This document shows, piece by piece, positions 26,127-34,634 of a stretch of DNA of 57,460 nt (positions within the stretch are counted from its first letter, which is position 1; each line of letters opens with the position of its first letter). The stretch comes from an uncultured Coriobacteriaceae bacterium (GTDB taxonomy: Bacteria; Actinomycetota; Coriobacteriia; Coriobacteriales; Atopobiaceae), in NCBI GenBank assembly GCA_902778135.1, contig CACYWP010000020.1, positions 1 to 57,460 of the forward strand. The letters are read 5' to 3'. Below the pieces are notes generated by a model. It searched no databases. It had not been told where the DNA came from and was given only the letters and a program-made list of their open reading frames with translations. Made by a program: the position numbers and the translations under genes.

Positions 26127-28465
26127 CCCAGCGTCAGGATCACCCGGTTGTCCGCGGTCTGGTCATCCACCACCAGCGTTGCGCGTCCTTCGGAACCCAG
26201 CCTGACGATCGCCTGGGCGTGCCCTTGGAAGCTGGTGTGGGCGCCCGTGTCGTAGCGCTCCTCGGTACGCGGTCGCGCGCTGCCAAATGCCAGCAGCTCG
26301 CCGCCTTCGACCTGCGCCGACAGCAGTCGGTCGTCGTTGGTCTCGACCATGCCCGCATCGTCGGCTATGGCAACGTCCACGAACACGATGGCACCGGGAC
26401 GGGCCTCGTATGCCTCGGGCACCAGGTACACCCGGGCGGGTCCGGCAGAGTGCAGCACGGTCGCGCCAAGCTCCTCGCCCCGGGCGGTCAGTGCGGTCGC
26501 TCGCAGCTCGCCGGGCTTGTAGGGCACACGCCAACGGCAGATGCCATCATGGGGGCGCTTGCGGCCGATGTTGACGCCGTCTATCCTCAGCTCCACGACC
26601 GGTGCGTCGCAATAGACCTCGACATTGGCGCGCTGTCCCTCGCATCCCTTCCAACTCCAGCTGGGGATCGCATCCGAGAAGCGCCAGATGGCGCGCGAGG
26701 CCTGCTCGTCGTGGCCTAGTGGCTGGATGGCCACCAGCGGGGTGTCGGTCGTGCGACCCCAGGCGGTCTGGGCCAGGAACAGCTCGGCGTTCGGATGACC
26801 GCAGATGTCAAAGGCACCCTGATAGGCCAACAGCCAGGGATAGGACTTCTGGAAGGCGCGGTCGGGGTCGCCATAGGTCCAGGCCCCGCAGCCCGCCTCG
26901 CCCAGATAGTCCCAGGCCGACCATGTGAAATCCCCGACCAGGTAGGGGAGGCGCTGCATCGCGCGGTAGTTGCGTACGACGTCGCCATGGAAGGTCTCGC
27001 TGCCGACGATGATGCGCTGGGGGTGGGCGCGGCGCTCCAGCGCATAGCGACCGCGTGCATAGTTGTAGCCGGCGATGTCCAGGCGGTCGAGCGCGGGAGA
27101 GCAGGCATGGTCGTAGGACGGCAGGTTGGCCATGTAGTTCATGCCTGCGCCGATGACCTGCGTGAGGGCGTTGAAGGTGCTGCTGTCGAGCCCCGCCCCG
27201 GCGTTGTCGTCGGCATCGGGGTCGCCCTCGGCGTTGTAGACGGAGCGTCCTGCCGCGGCGCTACCGAGGATGGCTAGGTTGATGCCGCAGGTGACGGGCC
27301 TTCCGGGATCCGCCTGGTGCAGATGGGCCACCATCTCGTCGATGGCCGCCAGCCCTTCGTCGCAGCTGGGCTCGCTGACCTCGTTGCCGATGGACCACAT
27401 GATGACCGAGGGGTGGTTGTAGTCGCGCGCGACCATCGCGTCGAGGTCGGCGAGGTGGTTGTCGCGCCACTCGTCGGCGTAGTCATAGGGGTTCTTGTGC
27501 CAGAACCACTGGTCCCAACCCTCGTCCATCAGGTAGACGCCATACTCGTCGCAGGCCTCCACGGTTGCGTCGGAGGCGGGGTTGTGCGCGCTGCGGATGG
27601 CGTTGTAGCCGGCCTCCCTCATCATGCGGACGCGCCTGCGGTCCGCCTCGGGCAGTGCGGCCGCCCCGAGGATGCCGCAGTCCGCATGGATGCATCCGCC
27701 GCGCAGCAGGGTGCGTTGCCCGTTGACGAACAGGCCGTCGGTGCCCCAGGTGACGAGGCGGATGCCAAAGGTGCCGGTCGCCTCGTCCAGAGTCGACTCG
27801 CCCTCGGACAGGCGCACGCGCCACGTGTGGAGGTGGGGGTCCTCATCGCTCCACAGGTGGGCATCGGGGACGGACAGCTCCAGGTGACGGTCCCAGCCAG
27901 AGGCGACGACCCGGTCCCCGTCAAGCAGCTCGAAGCAGACATCCCCCTCGCCGGCCTCAATGTCGACTTGGATGCGCGTGGGGTTGACGGAGATGGTGCG
28001 CAGGCGGACGCCCTCGGGTGCGATGTGGCGCGGTCCGCCCTGCCAGAGCCAGACGGGACGGAAGATGCCGGCCCCGGTATACCAGCGGGAGTCGGGCTGG
28101 GCGGCATTGTCGCAGGTCACGACCAGGGTATTCTCCTTCCCGGGCAGCAGGTGCCCGGTCAGGTCGACGAAGAAGGGCGTCCAGCCGTACGCATGGCTGG
28201 CGACCTCGCTGCCGTTGAGGATGACGCGCGCGCGACGGTAGACGCCGCCGAACTGCAGTATGGTGGTCCGAGTGACGGCCGGTGCGAAGAAGCGTCGCTC
28301 GTAACGGTAGGTTCCGCCTGCGAAGTTGCCCTGCTCGCCGGTCGAGGGAGCGTCAGCGCGGCGCGGCGCGTGGATCATCGCGTCGTGGGGCAGGGTGACG
28401 GGTTGTCCGGTGGTGTCGTCATCGCGGAAGAAGGTCCAACCGTCGTTGAATGGCGTGCGCTGCAT
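26123..28465 (-). CDS. GH2 beta-galactosidase/beta-glucuronidase family enzyme
   Basis: A 780-residue GH2 protein: jelly-roll N-terminal domain (YRYERRFFAP, LQFGGVYRRARV), immunoglobulin-like domain, then the TIM barrel with acid/base E362 (MWSIGNEVSEP) and nucleophile E490 (IVGSETFHGD), and C-terminal DUF4982-type beta domains. It has no signal peptide, so it acts on imported beta-galactosides or other beta-glycosides. The ATG at 28465 has a GGAG site and gives the usual N-terminus FNDGWTFFRDD; the ORF's upstream 85 codons are not homologous-looking. Confidence 0.92.
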   Translation of the reverse strand: MQRTPFNDGWTFFRDDDTTGQPVTLPHDAMIHAPRRADAPSTGEQGNFAGGTYRYERRFFAPAVTRTTILQFGGVYRRARVILNGSEVASHAYGWTPFFVDLTGHLLPGKENTLVVTCDNAAQPDSRWYTGAGIFRPVWLWQGGPRHIAPEGVRLRTISVNPTRIQVDIEAGEGDVCFELLDGDRVVASGWDRHLELSVPDAHLWSDEDPHLHTWRVRLSEGESTLDEATGTFGIRLVTWGTDGLFVNGQRTLLRGGCIHADCGILGAAALPEADRRRVRMMREAGYNAIRSAHNPASDATVEACDEYGVYLMDEGWDQWFWHKNPYDYADEWRDNHLADLDAMVARDYNHPSVIMWSIGNEVSEPSCDEGLAAIDEMVAHLHQADPGRPVTCGINLAILGSAAAGRSVYNAEGDPDADDNAGAGLDSSTFNALTQVIGAGMNYMANLPSYDHACSPALDRLDIAGYNYARGRYALERRAHPQRIIVGSETFHGDVVRNYRAMQRLPYLVGDFTWSAWDYLGEAGCGAWTYGDPDRAFQKSYPWLLAYQGAFDICGHPNAELFLAQTAWGRTTDTPLVAIQPLGHDEQASRAIWRFSDAIPSWSWKGCEGQRANVEVYCDAPVVELRIDGVNIGRKRPHDGICRWRVPYKPGELRATALTARGEELGATVLHSAGPARVYLVPEAYEARPGAIVFVDVAIADDAGMVETNDDRLLSAQVEGGELLAFGSARPRTEERYDTGAHTSFQGHAQAIVRLGSEGRATLVVDDQTADNRVILTLG

Positions 28466-28769
28466 GGGTGCTCCTGTCGTCGGGTGCAACCCAGTGTATC
28501 CGACAGCGCGCATACCGGAAAACCCGAGGGCCAGCCGAGTGGTAGCAGCTGGTGGTGGGACGAGTGCCACCGGCTTGGATGCGAGCCATGACATGACCGA
28601 GCCCGAGATCCTGCCTCTCCGGTGAAGAGCCTGGTGAATGCGACGATGCCGTGGCGAGAGGGGCGATCCTTCCCATCTGACATCACCCGTGTCGGGAGCT
28701 GAATTTCCATGCAGGCACACCTTCGGGTACTAGAATGATGAAAACCATTCCAAACGGGAGGACCCCACC
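28466..28769. other. Intergenic region without a gene
   Basis: I see no convincing coding frame in these 304 bases. The region holds the promoters of GH2 (minus) and the deacetylase (plus); a TAGAAT at 28731-28736 is a possible -10 box for the latter. Confidence 0.5.
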
Positions 28770-29540
28770 ATGAAGCAGCTCCTCATCCGCGCCGACGACA
28801 TCGGCTACAGCTACGCCGTCAACCTGGGCATCGCTCGCGCCGTCAACGAGGGCCTCGTGCGCTCTGCCGGCCTCATGCCCAACATGCCCGAGACGGCCCG
28901 CGGCTGGGAGTGGATCAAGGACGCCGACATCGCCATCGGTCAGCACACCAACCTCTGCCTGGGGACCCCCTGCGCGGACCCCGCGCTCGTCCCGAGCCTG
29001 CTCGACGGGAACGGCCAGCTCAAGAGCTCGCGCGCGTACCGCGCCGCCTTTCAGGAGGGCTGTGAGATCGCCGAGTACGACGAGCTCGTCATCGAGATCG
29101 AGGCGCAGCTCGCGCGCTCTCGGGAGATCGTGGGCAGGGACCCCGACTACTTCGAGGCCCACGCCGTCATGAGCAAGAACCTCAACCAGGCCATCCACGA
29201 CGTGGCCGAGGCCCACGGCCTCAAGGAGCAGGTCGCGAGCTTCGACCCCACCAGGGTGGTGCGCTGCGGCGAGACCGACGTGCACATGGCGCTCGAGGAC
29301 GTGCTCCCGCCCGAGCAGTACGACCCTGCGGAGTTCATCCGCCGCACGGTGGAGGGCATGGCCGACGGAGAGACCTACGTGCTCGTGTTCCACCCTGGCT
29401 ACCTCGACGCCTTCATCCTGGGCAACTCCAGCCTGACGGTGAACCGCACCAAGGAGGTCGACGCGCTCATAGACCCCGCGCTGCGCGCGTGGCTCGAGGT
29501 GCAGCCAGACCTGCGACTCGTCGACTACCGCGACCTCTAG
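28770..29540 (+). CDS. YdjC/ChbG-type carbohydrate deacetylase
   Basis: A 256-residue protein of the YdjC/HpnK family. Visible landmarks are LLIRADDIGYSYAVNLGI (metal-binding Asp pair at 9-10), GQHTNLCLG with the metal His, FEAHAVMS and the C-terminal FHPGYLD. ChbG, the characterised member, removes acetyl groups from chitobiose and its phosphate so that later glycosidases can work. Here no chitobiose genes are adjacent, so the acetylated sugar is unknown. A GGGAGG site precedes the ATG. The DeoR gene lies 190 bases downstream. Confidence 0.9.
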   Translation: MKQLLIRADDIGYSYAVNLGIARAVNEGLVRSAGLMPNMPETARGWEWIKDADIAIGQHTNLCLGTPCADPALVPSLLDGNGQLKSSRAYRAAFQEGCEIAEYDELVIEIEAQLARSREIVGRDPDYFEAHAVMSKNLNQAIHDVAEAHGLKEQVASFDPTRVVRCGETDVHMALEDVLPPEQYDPAEFIRRTVEGMADGETYVLVFHPGYLDAFILGNSSLTVNRTKEVDALIDPALRAWLEVQPDLRLVDYRDL

Positions 29541-29672
29541 CATCGGACCAGGCAGTCTTTGGCCTCTTCAGAACAATGGAGGAGGCCTTCCCCATGCTGC
29601 AAGCAGTCGCGCATCCGTGCGCGTGTCGGCGCATGGATAGGCGCGTCGGCTTTCGTCAACCGTACTCTTGGA

Positions 29673-29680
29673 TTACGAAC
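29673..29680 (+). promoter_or_regulatory. Partial DeoR-operator match upstream of the DeoR gene
   Basis: TTACGAAC, the first 8 bases of the 13-bp repeat found at 31922 and 31995, lies 51 bases before the regulator start. It may allow autoregulation. Confidence 0.3.
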
Positions 29681-29730
29681 ATAGCTATACTTGAATGCGT
29701 TAGAAATTGATTCCGACGCGAAGGAAGGCC

Positions 29731-30477
29731 ATGGCCAAGCGAGACAATCAGATTCTCGAGATTCTCACCTCACAGGGCAAGGTGGAGGTCGCCTACCTCT
29801 CCCAGCTGCTCGGCGTGTCGGAGGTGACGGTGCGCAAGGACCTCGATGCACTGCAGGCCAAGGGGCTGGTCCAGCGCGTGCACGGGTTTGCGCAGCTCGC
29901 CAATCCCAATGACGTGGGCGGACGGCTCGCCTACCACTATGAGGAGAAGCGCCTCATCGCCCGGGCCGCAGCTCGGCTGGTGCCAGACGGTTCGACGGTC
30001 ATGGTGGAGAGCGGCAGCTGTTGCGCCCTGCTTGCGCGAGAGCTGGCAGACCATGCCGATGGCGTGACCATCGTCACCAACAGCGCGTTCATCGCCAACT
30101 ACGTGCGTGACAGCGCACGGGTGAGCTGTGTGCTGCTGGGCGGGACCTACCAGCGAGACTCGCAGGTGATGGTGGGGCCGCTCGTGCACACCTGTGCACA
30201 GGAGTTCTATGTAGACCGCCTCTTCATCGGCACCGACGGTTGGATCGAGAATGTCGGCTTCACCAATGCGGACCAGATGCGCGCCGACGCGGTACGTTCG
30301 ATGGCCGAGTCGGCAGCCGAGGTCGTCGTGCTCACCGAGTCGGAGAAGTTCGACCAGCGTGGAGCCATCCCCATGCGATTGCCGGGCAAGCTGGTCAGCG
30401 TCATCACCGACGAGCGAATCCCGGACGAGTGGCGCCAGAGCCTGGAACGCTCCGGCGTCATGGTGACCATCGCGTAG
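29731..30477 (+). CDS. DeoR-family transcriptional regulator
   Basis: A 248-residue protein with an N-terminal helix-turn-helix (ILEILTSQGKVEVAYLSQLLGVSEVTVRKDLDAL) and a C-terminal DeoRC sugar-phosphate sensor domain (DGSTVMVESGS, TIVTNSAF, LLGGTYQRDSQVMVG, LFIGTDGW, DSEK-like ESEKFDQRG). Such proteins usually repress sugar-phosphate catabolism genes. The nearby divergent glycyl-radical locus carries two copies of a possible operator, so I infer it is the target. The chosen ATG at 29731 has AAGGAAGG before it. Confidence 0.92.
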   Translation: MAKRDNQILEILTSQGKVEVAYLSQLLGVSEVTVRKDLDALQAKGLVQRVHGFAQLANPNDVGGRLAYHYEEKRLIARAAARLVPDGSTVMVESGSCCALLARELADHADGVTIVTNSAFIANYVRDSARVSCVLLGGTYQRDSQVMVGPLVHTCAQEFYVDRLFIGTDGWIENVGFTNADQMRADAVRSMAESAAEVVVLTESEKFDQRGAIPMRLPGKLVSVITDERIPDEWRQSLERSGVMVTIA

Positions 30478-30486
30478 GGGAGGGCC

Positions 30487-30876
30487 CTAGCCCAGCGATA
30501 GGTCGAACCACGTCGGTTCGGCACCGTCATCGATGGTGAGGCCGGGTGTGGGCTGCGGTCGCTCGTCGAGCAGGTCGGCCATGACGTGGGCTGTCGATCC
30601 CAGCAGGTCGATCGAGGGGATGCGCAGGGTCTGGAGGGCGTTGCGCAGGTTGGTGCGCGTGCGAGGGCTCAGTATGGTGTGGAACACCGCCGTGCGACCT
30701 CCAGTGTCGCCCTCGCGCTCGATGAGGTCGATGACTTGCTGGGCTCCGCTGACGTGCTGCAGCACCTTGATGGTCACCTCGCCTGTGGGGAACTGCGCCG
30801 AGGCGGCCCGCACGATGCGGGCGACGGTCTCGCCGGTCATGTCGGAGACGCCGTAGACGGTGATGCTCTTGCTCAT
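30487..30876 (-). CDS. Truncated PPDK-regulator (DUF299/PSRP) N-terminal domain protein
   Basis: A 129-residue protein that matches only the N-terminal half of pyruvate,phosphate dikinase regulatory proteins: ITVYGVSDMTGETVARIVRA, then FHTILSPRTRTNLRNAL and IPSIDLLGSTAHVMADLL. Full-length family members have about 270 residues with a P-loop-containing kinase/pyrophosphorylase domain, which is absent. No homologous sequence follows after the stop because the convergent DeoR gene ends 9 bases away. It is either a stand-alone domain or a truncated remnant. A ribosome site GAGAGGA is present. It lies 57 bases after the activase gene on the same strand. Confidence 0.72.
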   Translation of the reverse strand: MSKSITVYGVSDMTGETVARIVRAASAQFPTGEVTIKVLQHVSGAQQVIDLIEREGDTGGRTAVFHTILSPRTRTNLRNALQTLRIPSIDLLGSTAHVMADLLDERPQPTPGLTIDDGAEPTWFDLSLG

Positions 30877-30933
30877 GGATGGGTCCTCTCTGCCAGGGAT
30901 GTCGGGATGGGGCTGCCGTGGTGCTGTGGCTGC

Positions 30934-31842
30934 CTAGAAGAACGCCTCGATGCCCTCGTCGAGGTAGGTCTGTCGGTATTCGTCCAGGTCCTCGGGATGC
31001 AGGTTCTTCGCTCCATGCAGGGCGTAGGGCATGTCGAGCAGCGCGTACTTGCTCTCTCCGAAGTTGTGGAAGGGGAGGAGCTGCACGCGCGTGGCGCCTG
31101 CCTCACGCAGCCACCGGGCCATCGCACGGGCGTCCTCGATTCCGTCGTTGAAGCTGGGGATGACCGGCGTGCGAGGCAATACGTCCGGGTGGTGGGCAAT
31201 CGCCCAGCCGAGGTTGCCCAGCATGAGGTCGGCCTTGCCGGCCGTGTGAGAGCGCAACCTGTTGGCATCCACGTGCTTGAGGTCGATGAGCATGTGGTCG
31301 AGGTGTGCGGCGATGCGCTGGAAGACGTCGGGCGAGACGTGCGCCTCGGTCTCGATGCAGGTGTCGATGCCGTGGTCGTGCAGCCGGACGAGAAGCTCCT
31401 CGCAGAAGTCGGGCCACGTGAGCGCCTCTCCGCCAGAGAGGGTAACGCCACCGCCCGAGTCCTCGTAGAAGGGCTGATCCTGCAGGCAGACACGCATGAC
31501 CTCGTCCACGGTCCTGGTCTCGCCCGTGCAGGTGAGGGCACGTGCGGGGCAGGCGCGCACCGCTGCCTGGGCCTCGGGGGCGTCTCCCCTCAGGGTGCGC
31601 ACGTCCACGTGACGCTTGCCCGCATAGGTGACGGCCTCGGCTCCGGGTGCGGCGGCCACGCAGGCGCCGCACCCCACGCAGGCGCTCTCCTTCCACTCGA
31701 GCTGTGGTGCGCGCTGCTGGCTCTCGGGGTTGGAGCACCAGGCGCAGCGCAGCGGACAGCCCTTGAGAAAGACGACGGTGCGGATGCCCGGCCCGTCGTT
31801 CAGGCTGAACTTCTGGATGTTGAAGACGGTCGCGGCTTGCAT
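30934..31842 (-). CDS. Glycyl-radical enzyme activating enzyme (radical SAM), YbiY-like
   Basis: A 302-residue PFL-activase family protein. It uses S-adenosylmethionine and a [4Fe-4S] cluster to install the glycyl radical on its partner. The radical-SAM motif is C29-x3-C33-x2-C36 (GCPLRCAWC). An inserted ferredoxin-like segment has C55, C58, C61, then AAAP where a fourth Cys normally stands, and later C98 and C105. From memory, E. coli YbiY has a similar C-x-A-A-P pattern. SGGGVTLSGGEAL and the C-terminal LPFHNFGESKY are family motifs. The start at 31842 has AGGAGAGG. It is divergent from its likely substrate enzyme. Confidence 0.92.
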   Translation of the reverse strand: MQAATVFNIQKFSLNDGPGIRTVVFLKGCPLRCAWCSNPESQQRAPQLEWKESACVGCGACVAAAPGAEAVTYAGKRHVDVRTLRGDAPEAQAAVRACPARALTCTGETRTVDEVMRVCLQDQPFYEDSGGGVTLSGGEALTWPDFCEELLVRLHDHGIDTCIETEAHVSPDVFQRIAAHLDHMLIDLKHVDANRLRSHTAGKADLMLGNLGWAIAHHPDVLPRTPVIPSFNDGIEDARAMARWLREAGATRVQLLPFHNFGESKYALLDMPYALHGAKNLHPEDLDEYRQTYLDEGIEAFF

Positions 31843-31908
31843 GAGGCCTCTCCTGATCTCATAGCCATGAGGTGCGTTCCTTCGGCACTCCTCCAATTGC
31901 TCTGTTCA

Positions 31909-31938
31909 ATCATAACAAAACTTACGAACGAAAGTAAA
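31909..31938 (-). promoter_or_regulatory. Putative promoter of the activase gene
   Basis: On the minus strand TTTACT (31933-31938) and TATGAT (31909-31914) are 18 bases apart. The operator copy at 31922-31934 overlaps the spacer and the edge of the -35 box. Confidence 0.5.
31922..31934 (+). promoter_or_regulatory. Operator-like repeat, copy 1
   Basis: TTACGAACGAAAG, identical to copy 2 at 31995-32007. The copies are exactly 73 bp apart, about seven helical turns. This one covers the activase promoter. DeoR-type regulators bind short direct or inverted repeats and often loop DNA; the binding protein is inferred. Confidence 0.6.
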
Positions 31939-31962
31939 TAGGCAATTGGTCAAAATATTAGC

Positions 31963-31991
31963 TTGACAATTGCTGATGATGCCTCTAATAT
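31963..31991 (+). promoter_or_regulatory. Sigma-70 promoter of the glycyl radical enzyme gene
   Basis: TTGACA (31963-31968), a 17-bp spacer and TAATAT (31986-31991): a near-consensus promoter, far stronger-looking than others in the window. It needs tight repression, which fits the operator just downstream. Confidence 0.85.
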
Positions 31992-31994
31992 GAT

Positions 31995-32007
31995 TTACGA
32001 ACGAAAG
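31995..32007 (+). promoter_or_regulatory. Operator-like repeat, copy 2
   Basis: TTACGAACGAAAG directly after the -10 box, over the expected transcription start, where a bound repressor would block RNA polymerase. Confidence 0.6.
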
Positions 32008-32041
32008 CAAAAGTGCTTCCGAGAGAGAAAGGAACCCGTCC

Positions 32042-34462
32042 ATGGAGAACCGCGAGCACTTCGGCGCCCTCACCGAGCGCATGCAGGCCTTCCGCGAGGA
32101 GGTGCTCGACGAGAGGCCCTTCGTCGACGCCGAGCGTGCCGTGTTGTACACCGAGTCGTACCGCCAGACGCTCAACCAGCCGCCCGTGATGCGTCGCGCC
32201 CTCGCCTTCGCGCACGTGCTCGACCACATGAGCATCTACATCGAGGACAAGACGCTCATCGCCGGCAACCAGGCCACCAAGAACGGCAACGCTCCGGTCT
32301 TCCCCGAGTACACGCTCGGCTTCGTGGTCGACGAGCTGGACAAGTTCGAGAAGCGCGACGGCGACGTCTTCTACATGACCGAGGAGGACAAGCAGGCCGT
32401 CCGCGACATCGCCCCGTTCTGGGAGAACAACAACCTGCGCTCGCGCGGCGAGGCCCTTCTGCCCGAGGAGGTCTCCGTCTTCATGGAGACGGGCGTCTTT
32501 GGCATGGAGGGCAAGCTCAATGCCGGTGACGCGCACCTCGCCATCAACCACGCCCGCATGCTCAGGGAGGGTCTGCGCGGCTACGAGGAGCGTGCCCGCG
32601 CCGCCAAGGCCGCCCTCGACCTCTGCGATCCCGATTCCATCGACAAGTACGTCTTCTACAAGGCCGTCCTGATCGTCATAGACGCCGTCCGCCGTTGGGC
32701 CCAGCGCTACGCCGACCTGGCTGCCGAGCAGGCCGCTGCCTGCGACGACCCCATCCGCAGGGCCGAGCTCGAGCGCATGGCAGCCGCCTGCGCCCGCGTG
32801 CCCTACGAGCCGGCGGAGACCTTCTACGAGGCCGTCCAGGCCGCATGGTTCAGCCAAGTGCTGCTGCAGATCGAGTCCAACGGCCACAGCCTCTCCTTCG
32901 GTCGCTTCGACCAGTATATGGACCCGTTCTACGAGGCTGACCTCGCGGCTGGTCGCATCACCGAGGACGAGGCGCTCGAGCTGCTCACCAACCTCTGGAT
33001 CAAGACCCTCACCGTGCAGAAGATCCGCTCCCAGGCACATACCTACTCCAGCGCGGGCAGCCCCATGTACCAGAACGTCACCATCGGCGGCCAGACGCCC
33101 GATGCCCCGCACAAGGACGCCGTCAACCCCATGAGCTGGCTTGTGCTGCGCTCCGTCGCACAGACGCGCCTGACCCAGCCCAACCTCACCGTGCGCTACC
33201 ACGCCAACCTCGACCCGGCGTTCTTCGACGAGTGCGTCGAGGTCATGAAGCTCGGCTTTGGCATGCCCGCCCTCAACAACGACGAGATCATCATCCCGAG
33301 CTTCCTCGCCTGGGGTGTCAGCGAATACGACGCGTACAACTACAGCGCCATCGGCTGCGTCGAGACCGCCGTGCCCGGCCGTTGGGGCTACCGCTGCACG
33401 GGCATGAGCTACATCAACTTCCCGCGCCTGCTGCTGTGCGCGATGAACGGCGGCGTGGACCTTACCTCGGGCAAGCGCTTCGTCGAGGGGCACGGCAGCT
33501 TCCTCGAGTGGGAGAGCTTCGACGAGCTCATGGCCGCCTGGGACGCGAGCCTGCGGGAGATGTGCCGCTGGTCGGTGGTCGTCGAGAACGCCATCGACAA
33601 GGCCTCCGAGCGCGACGTGCCCGACGTGCTGTGCTCCGCCCTCACCGACGACTGCATCGCCCGTGGCAAGACGATCAAGGAGGGCGGCGCCGTCTACGAC
33701 TTCATCAGTGGCCTGCAGGTGGGCATCGCCAACATGGCTGACAGCTTGGCCGCCATCAAGAAGCTCGTCTACGAGGAGGGCGTCATCACGCGCCAGCAGC
33801 TCTGGGATGCCCTGCAGAGCGACTTTGCCGGCGAGGAGGGTGCGCGCATCCGGCAGCTGCTGATCGACGGCGCCCCCAAGTATGGCAACGACGACGACTA
33901 CGTGGACAGCCTGGCCGTCGAGTGCTACGAGCCCTACATCGACGAGGTCGCCAAGTACCACAACACCCGCTTCGGCCGCGGCCCCATCGGCGGCATCCGC
34001 TATGCGGGCACCAGCTCCATCAGCGCAAACGTGGGCCAGGGCATGGGTACCATGGCCACTCCCGACGGCCGCAAGGCGCACGAGCCGCTGGCCGAGGGCT
34101 GCAGCCCTGCGCACAACTGCGACAAGCAGGGTCCGACGGCCGTGTTCAAGACCGTCTCCAAGCTGCCCACCGACAAGATCACCGGTGGCGTGCTGCTCAA
34201 CCAGAAGGTGACCCCCACCATGCTCGCACGCGACGAGAACAAGATGAAGCTCGAGATGATGCTGCGCACCTTCTTCAACCGCCTGCATGGCTACCACGTT
34301 CAGTTCAATGTGGTCGACCGTGCCACGCTGCTGGATGCCCAGGCGCACCCCGAGCGTCACAAGGACCTCATCGTGCGTGTGGCCGGCTACAGCGCCTTCT
34401 TCAACGTGCTGTCCAAGGCCACGCAGGACGACATCATCGACCGTACCGAGCAGGTGCTGTAG
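32042..34462 (+). CDS. Glycyl radical enzyme of the YbiW/PflD type
   Basis: An 806-residue enzyme of the pyruvate-formate-lyase superfamily. The thiyl-radical Cys is C439 in SAIGCVETAV and the glycyl radical site is G782 in IVRVAGYSAFF. GCVE, rather than the double Cys of pyruvate formate-lyase, marks the dehydratase/lyase branch. The context GRWGYRCTGMS, GDAHLAINH and NGHSLSFGRFDQY resembles E. coli YbiW and PflD as I remember them. With the adjacent aldolase, the best guess is a sugar-phosphate lyase such as the 1,5-anhydroglucitol-6-phosphate ring-opening enzyme; glycerol or hydroxyproline dehydratase are alternatives. It is oxygen-sensitive by nature, consistent with an anaerobe. Confidence 0.92.
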   Translation: MENREHFGALTERMQAFREEVLDERPFVDAERAVLYTESYRQTLNQPPVMRRALAFAHVLDHMSIYIEDKTLIAGNQATKNGNAPVFPEYTLGFVVDELDKFEKRDGDVFYMTEEDKQAVRDIAPFWENNNLRSRGEALLPEEVSVFMETGVFGMEGKLNAGDAHLAINHARMLREGLRGYEERARAAKAALDLCDPDSIDKYVFYKAVLIVIDAVRRWAQRYADLAAEQAAACDDPIRRAELERMAAACARVPYEPAETFYEAVQAAWFSQVLLQIESNGHSLSFGRFDQYMDPFYEADLAAGRITEDEALELLTNLWIKTLTVQKIRSQAHTYSSAGSPMYQNVTIGGQTPDAPHKDAVNPMSWLVLRSVAQTRLTQPNLTVRYHANLDPAFFDECVEVMKLGFGMPALNNDEIIIPSFLAWGVSEYDAYNYSAIGCVETAVPGRWGYRCTGMSYINFPRLLLCAMNGGVDLTSGKRFVEGHGSFLEWESFDELMAAWDASLREMCRWSVVVENAIDKASERDVPDVLCSALTDDCIARGKTIKEGGAVYDFISGLQVGIANMADSLAAIKKLVYEEGVITRQQLWDALQSDFAGEEGARIRQLLIDGAPKYGNDDDYVDSLAVECYEPYIDEVAKYHNTRFGRGPIGGIRYAGTSSISANVGQGMGTMATPDGRKAHEPLAEGCSPAHNCDKQGPTAVFKTVSKLPTDKITGGVLLNQKVTPTMLARDENKMKLEMMLRTFFNRLHGYHVQFNVVDRATLLDAQAHPERHKDLIVRVAGYSAFFNVLSKATQDDIIDRTEQVL

Positions 34463-34470
34463 GCAGGCAA

Positions 34471-34516
34471 GCGATGGGGACGGTTCTCTCGCTCGGAATC
34501 GCTCCGTCCCCATCGC
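34471..34516 (+). terminator. GGGGACGG-type hairpin after the glycyl radical enzyme gene
   Basis: A 13-bp stem (GCGATGGGGACGG with CCGTCCCCATCGC) starts 8 bases after the stop. It has no T-run and may be an attenuator or a copy of a palindromic repeat, since the next hairpin uses the same GGGGACGGTTCTC sequence. Confidence 0.5.
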
Positions 34517-34534
34517 CCGAAGGTTCGACCATCG

Positions 34535-34591
34535 GGGACGGTTCTCCACGGTCGAGTCATCTATAACGTTTCGACCAAGGAGAACCGTCCC
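34535..34591. repeat. Second GGGACGGTTCTCC palindrome
   Basis: A 13-bp outer stem (GGGACGGTTCTCC with GGAGAACCGTCCC) encloses an inner GGTCGA/TCGACC pair. It repeats the first 12 bases of the preceding hairpin in the same orientation, which suggests a REP-like intergenic element. Confidence 0.6.
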
Positions 34592-34634
34592 AGACGGACG
34601 AAAGCGGGCAATCGAGCCAAGAAGGGAAACGACC

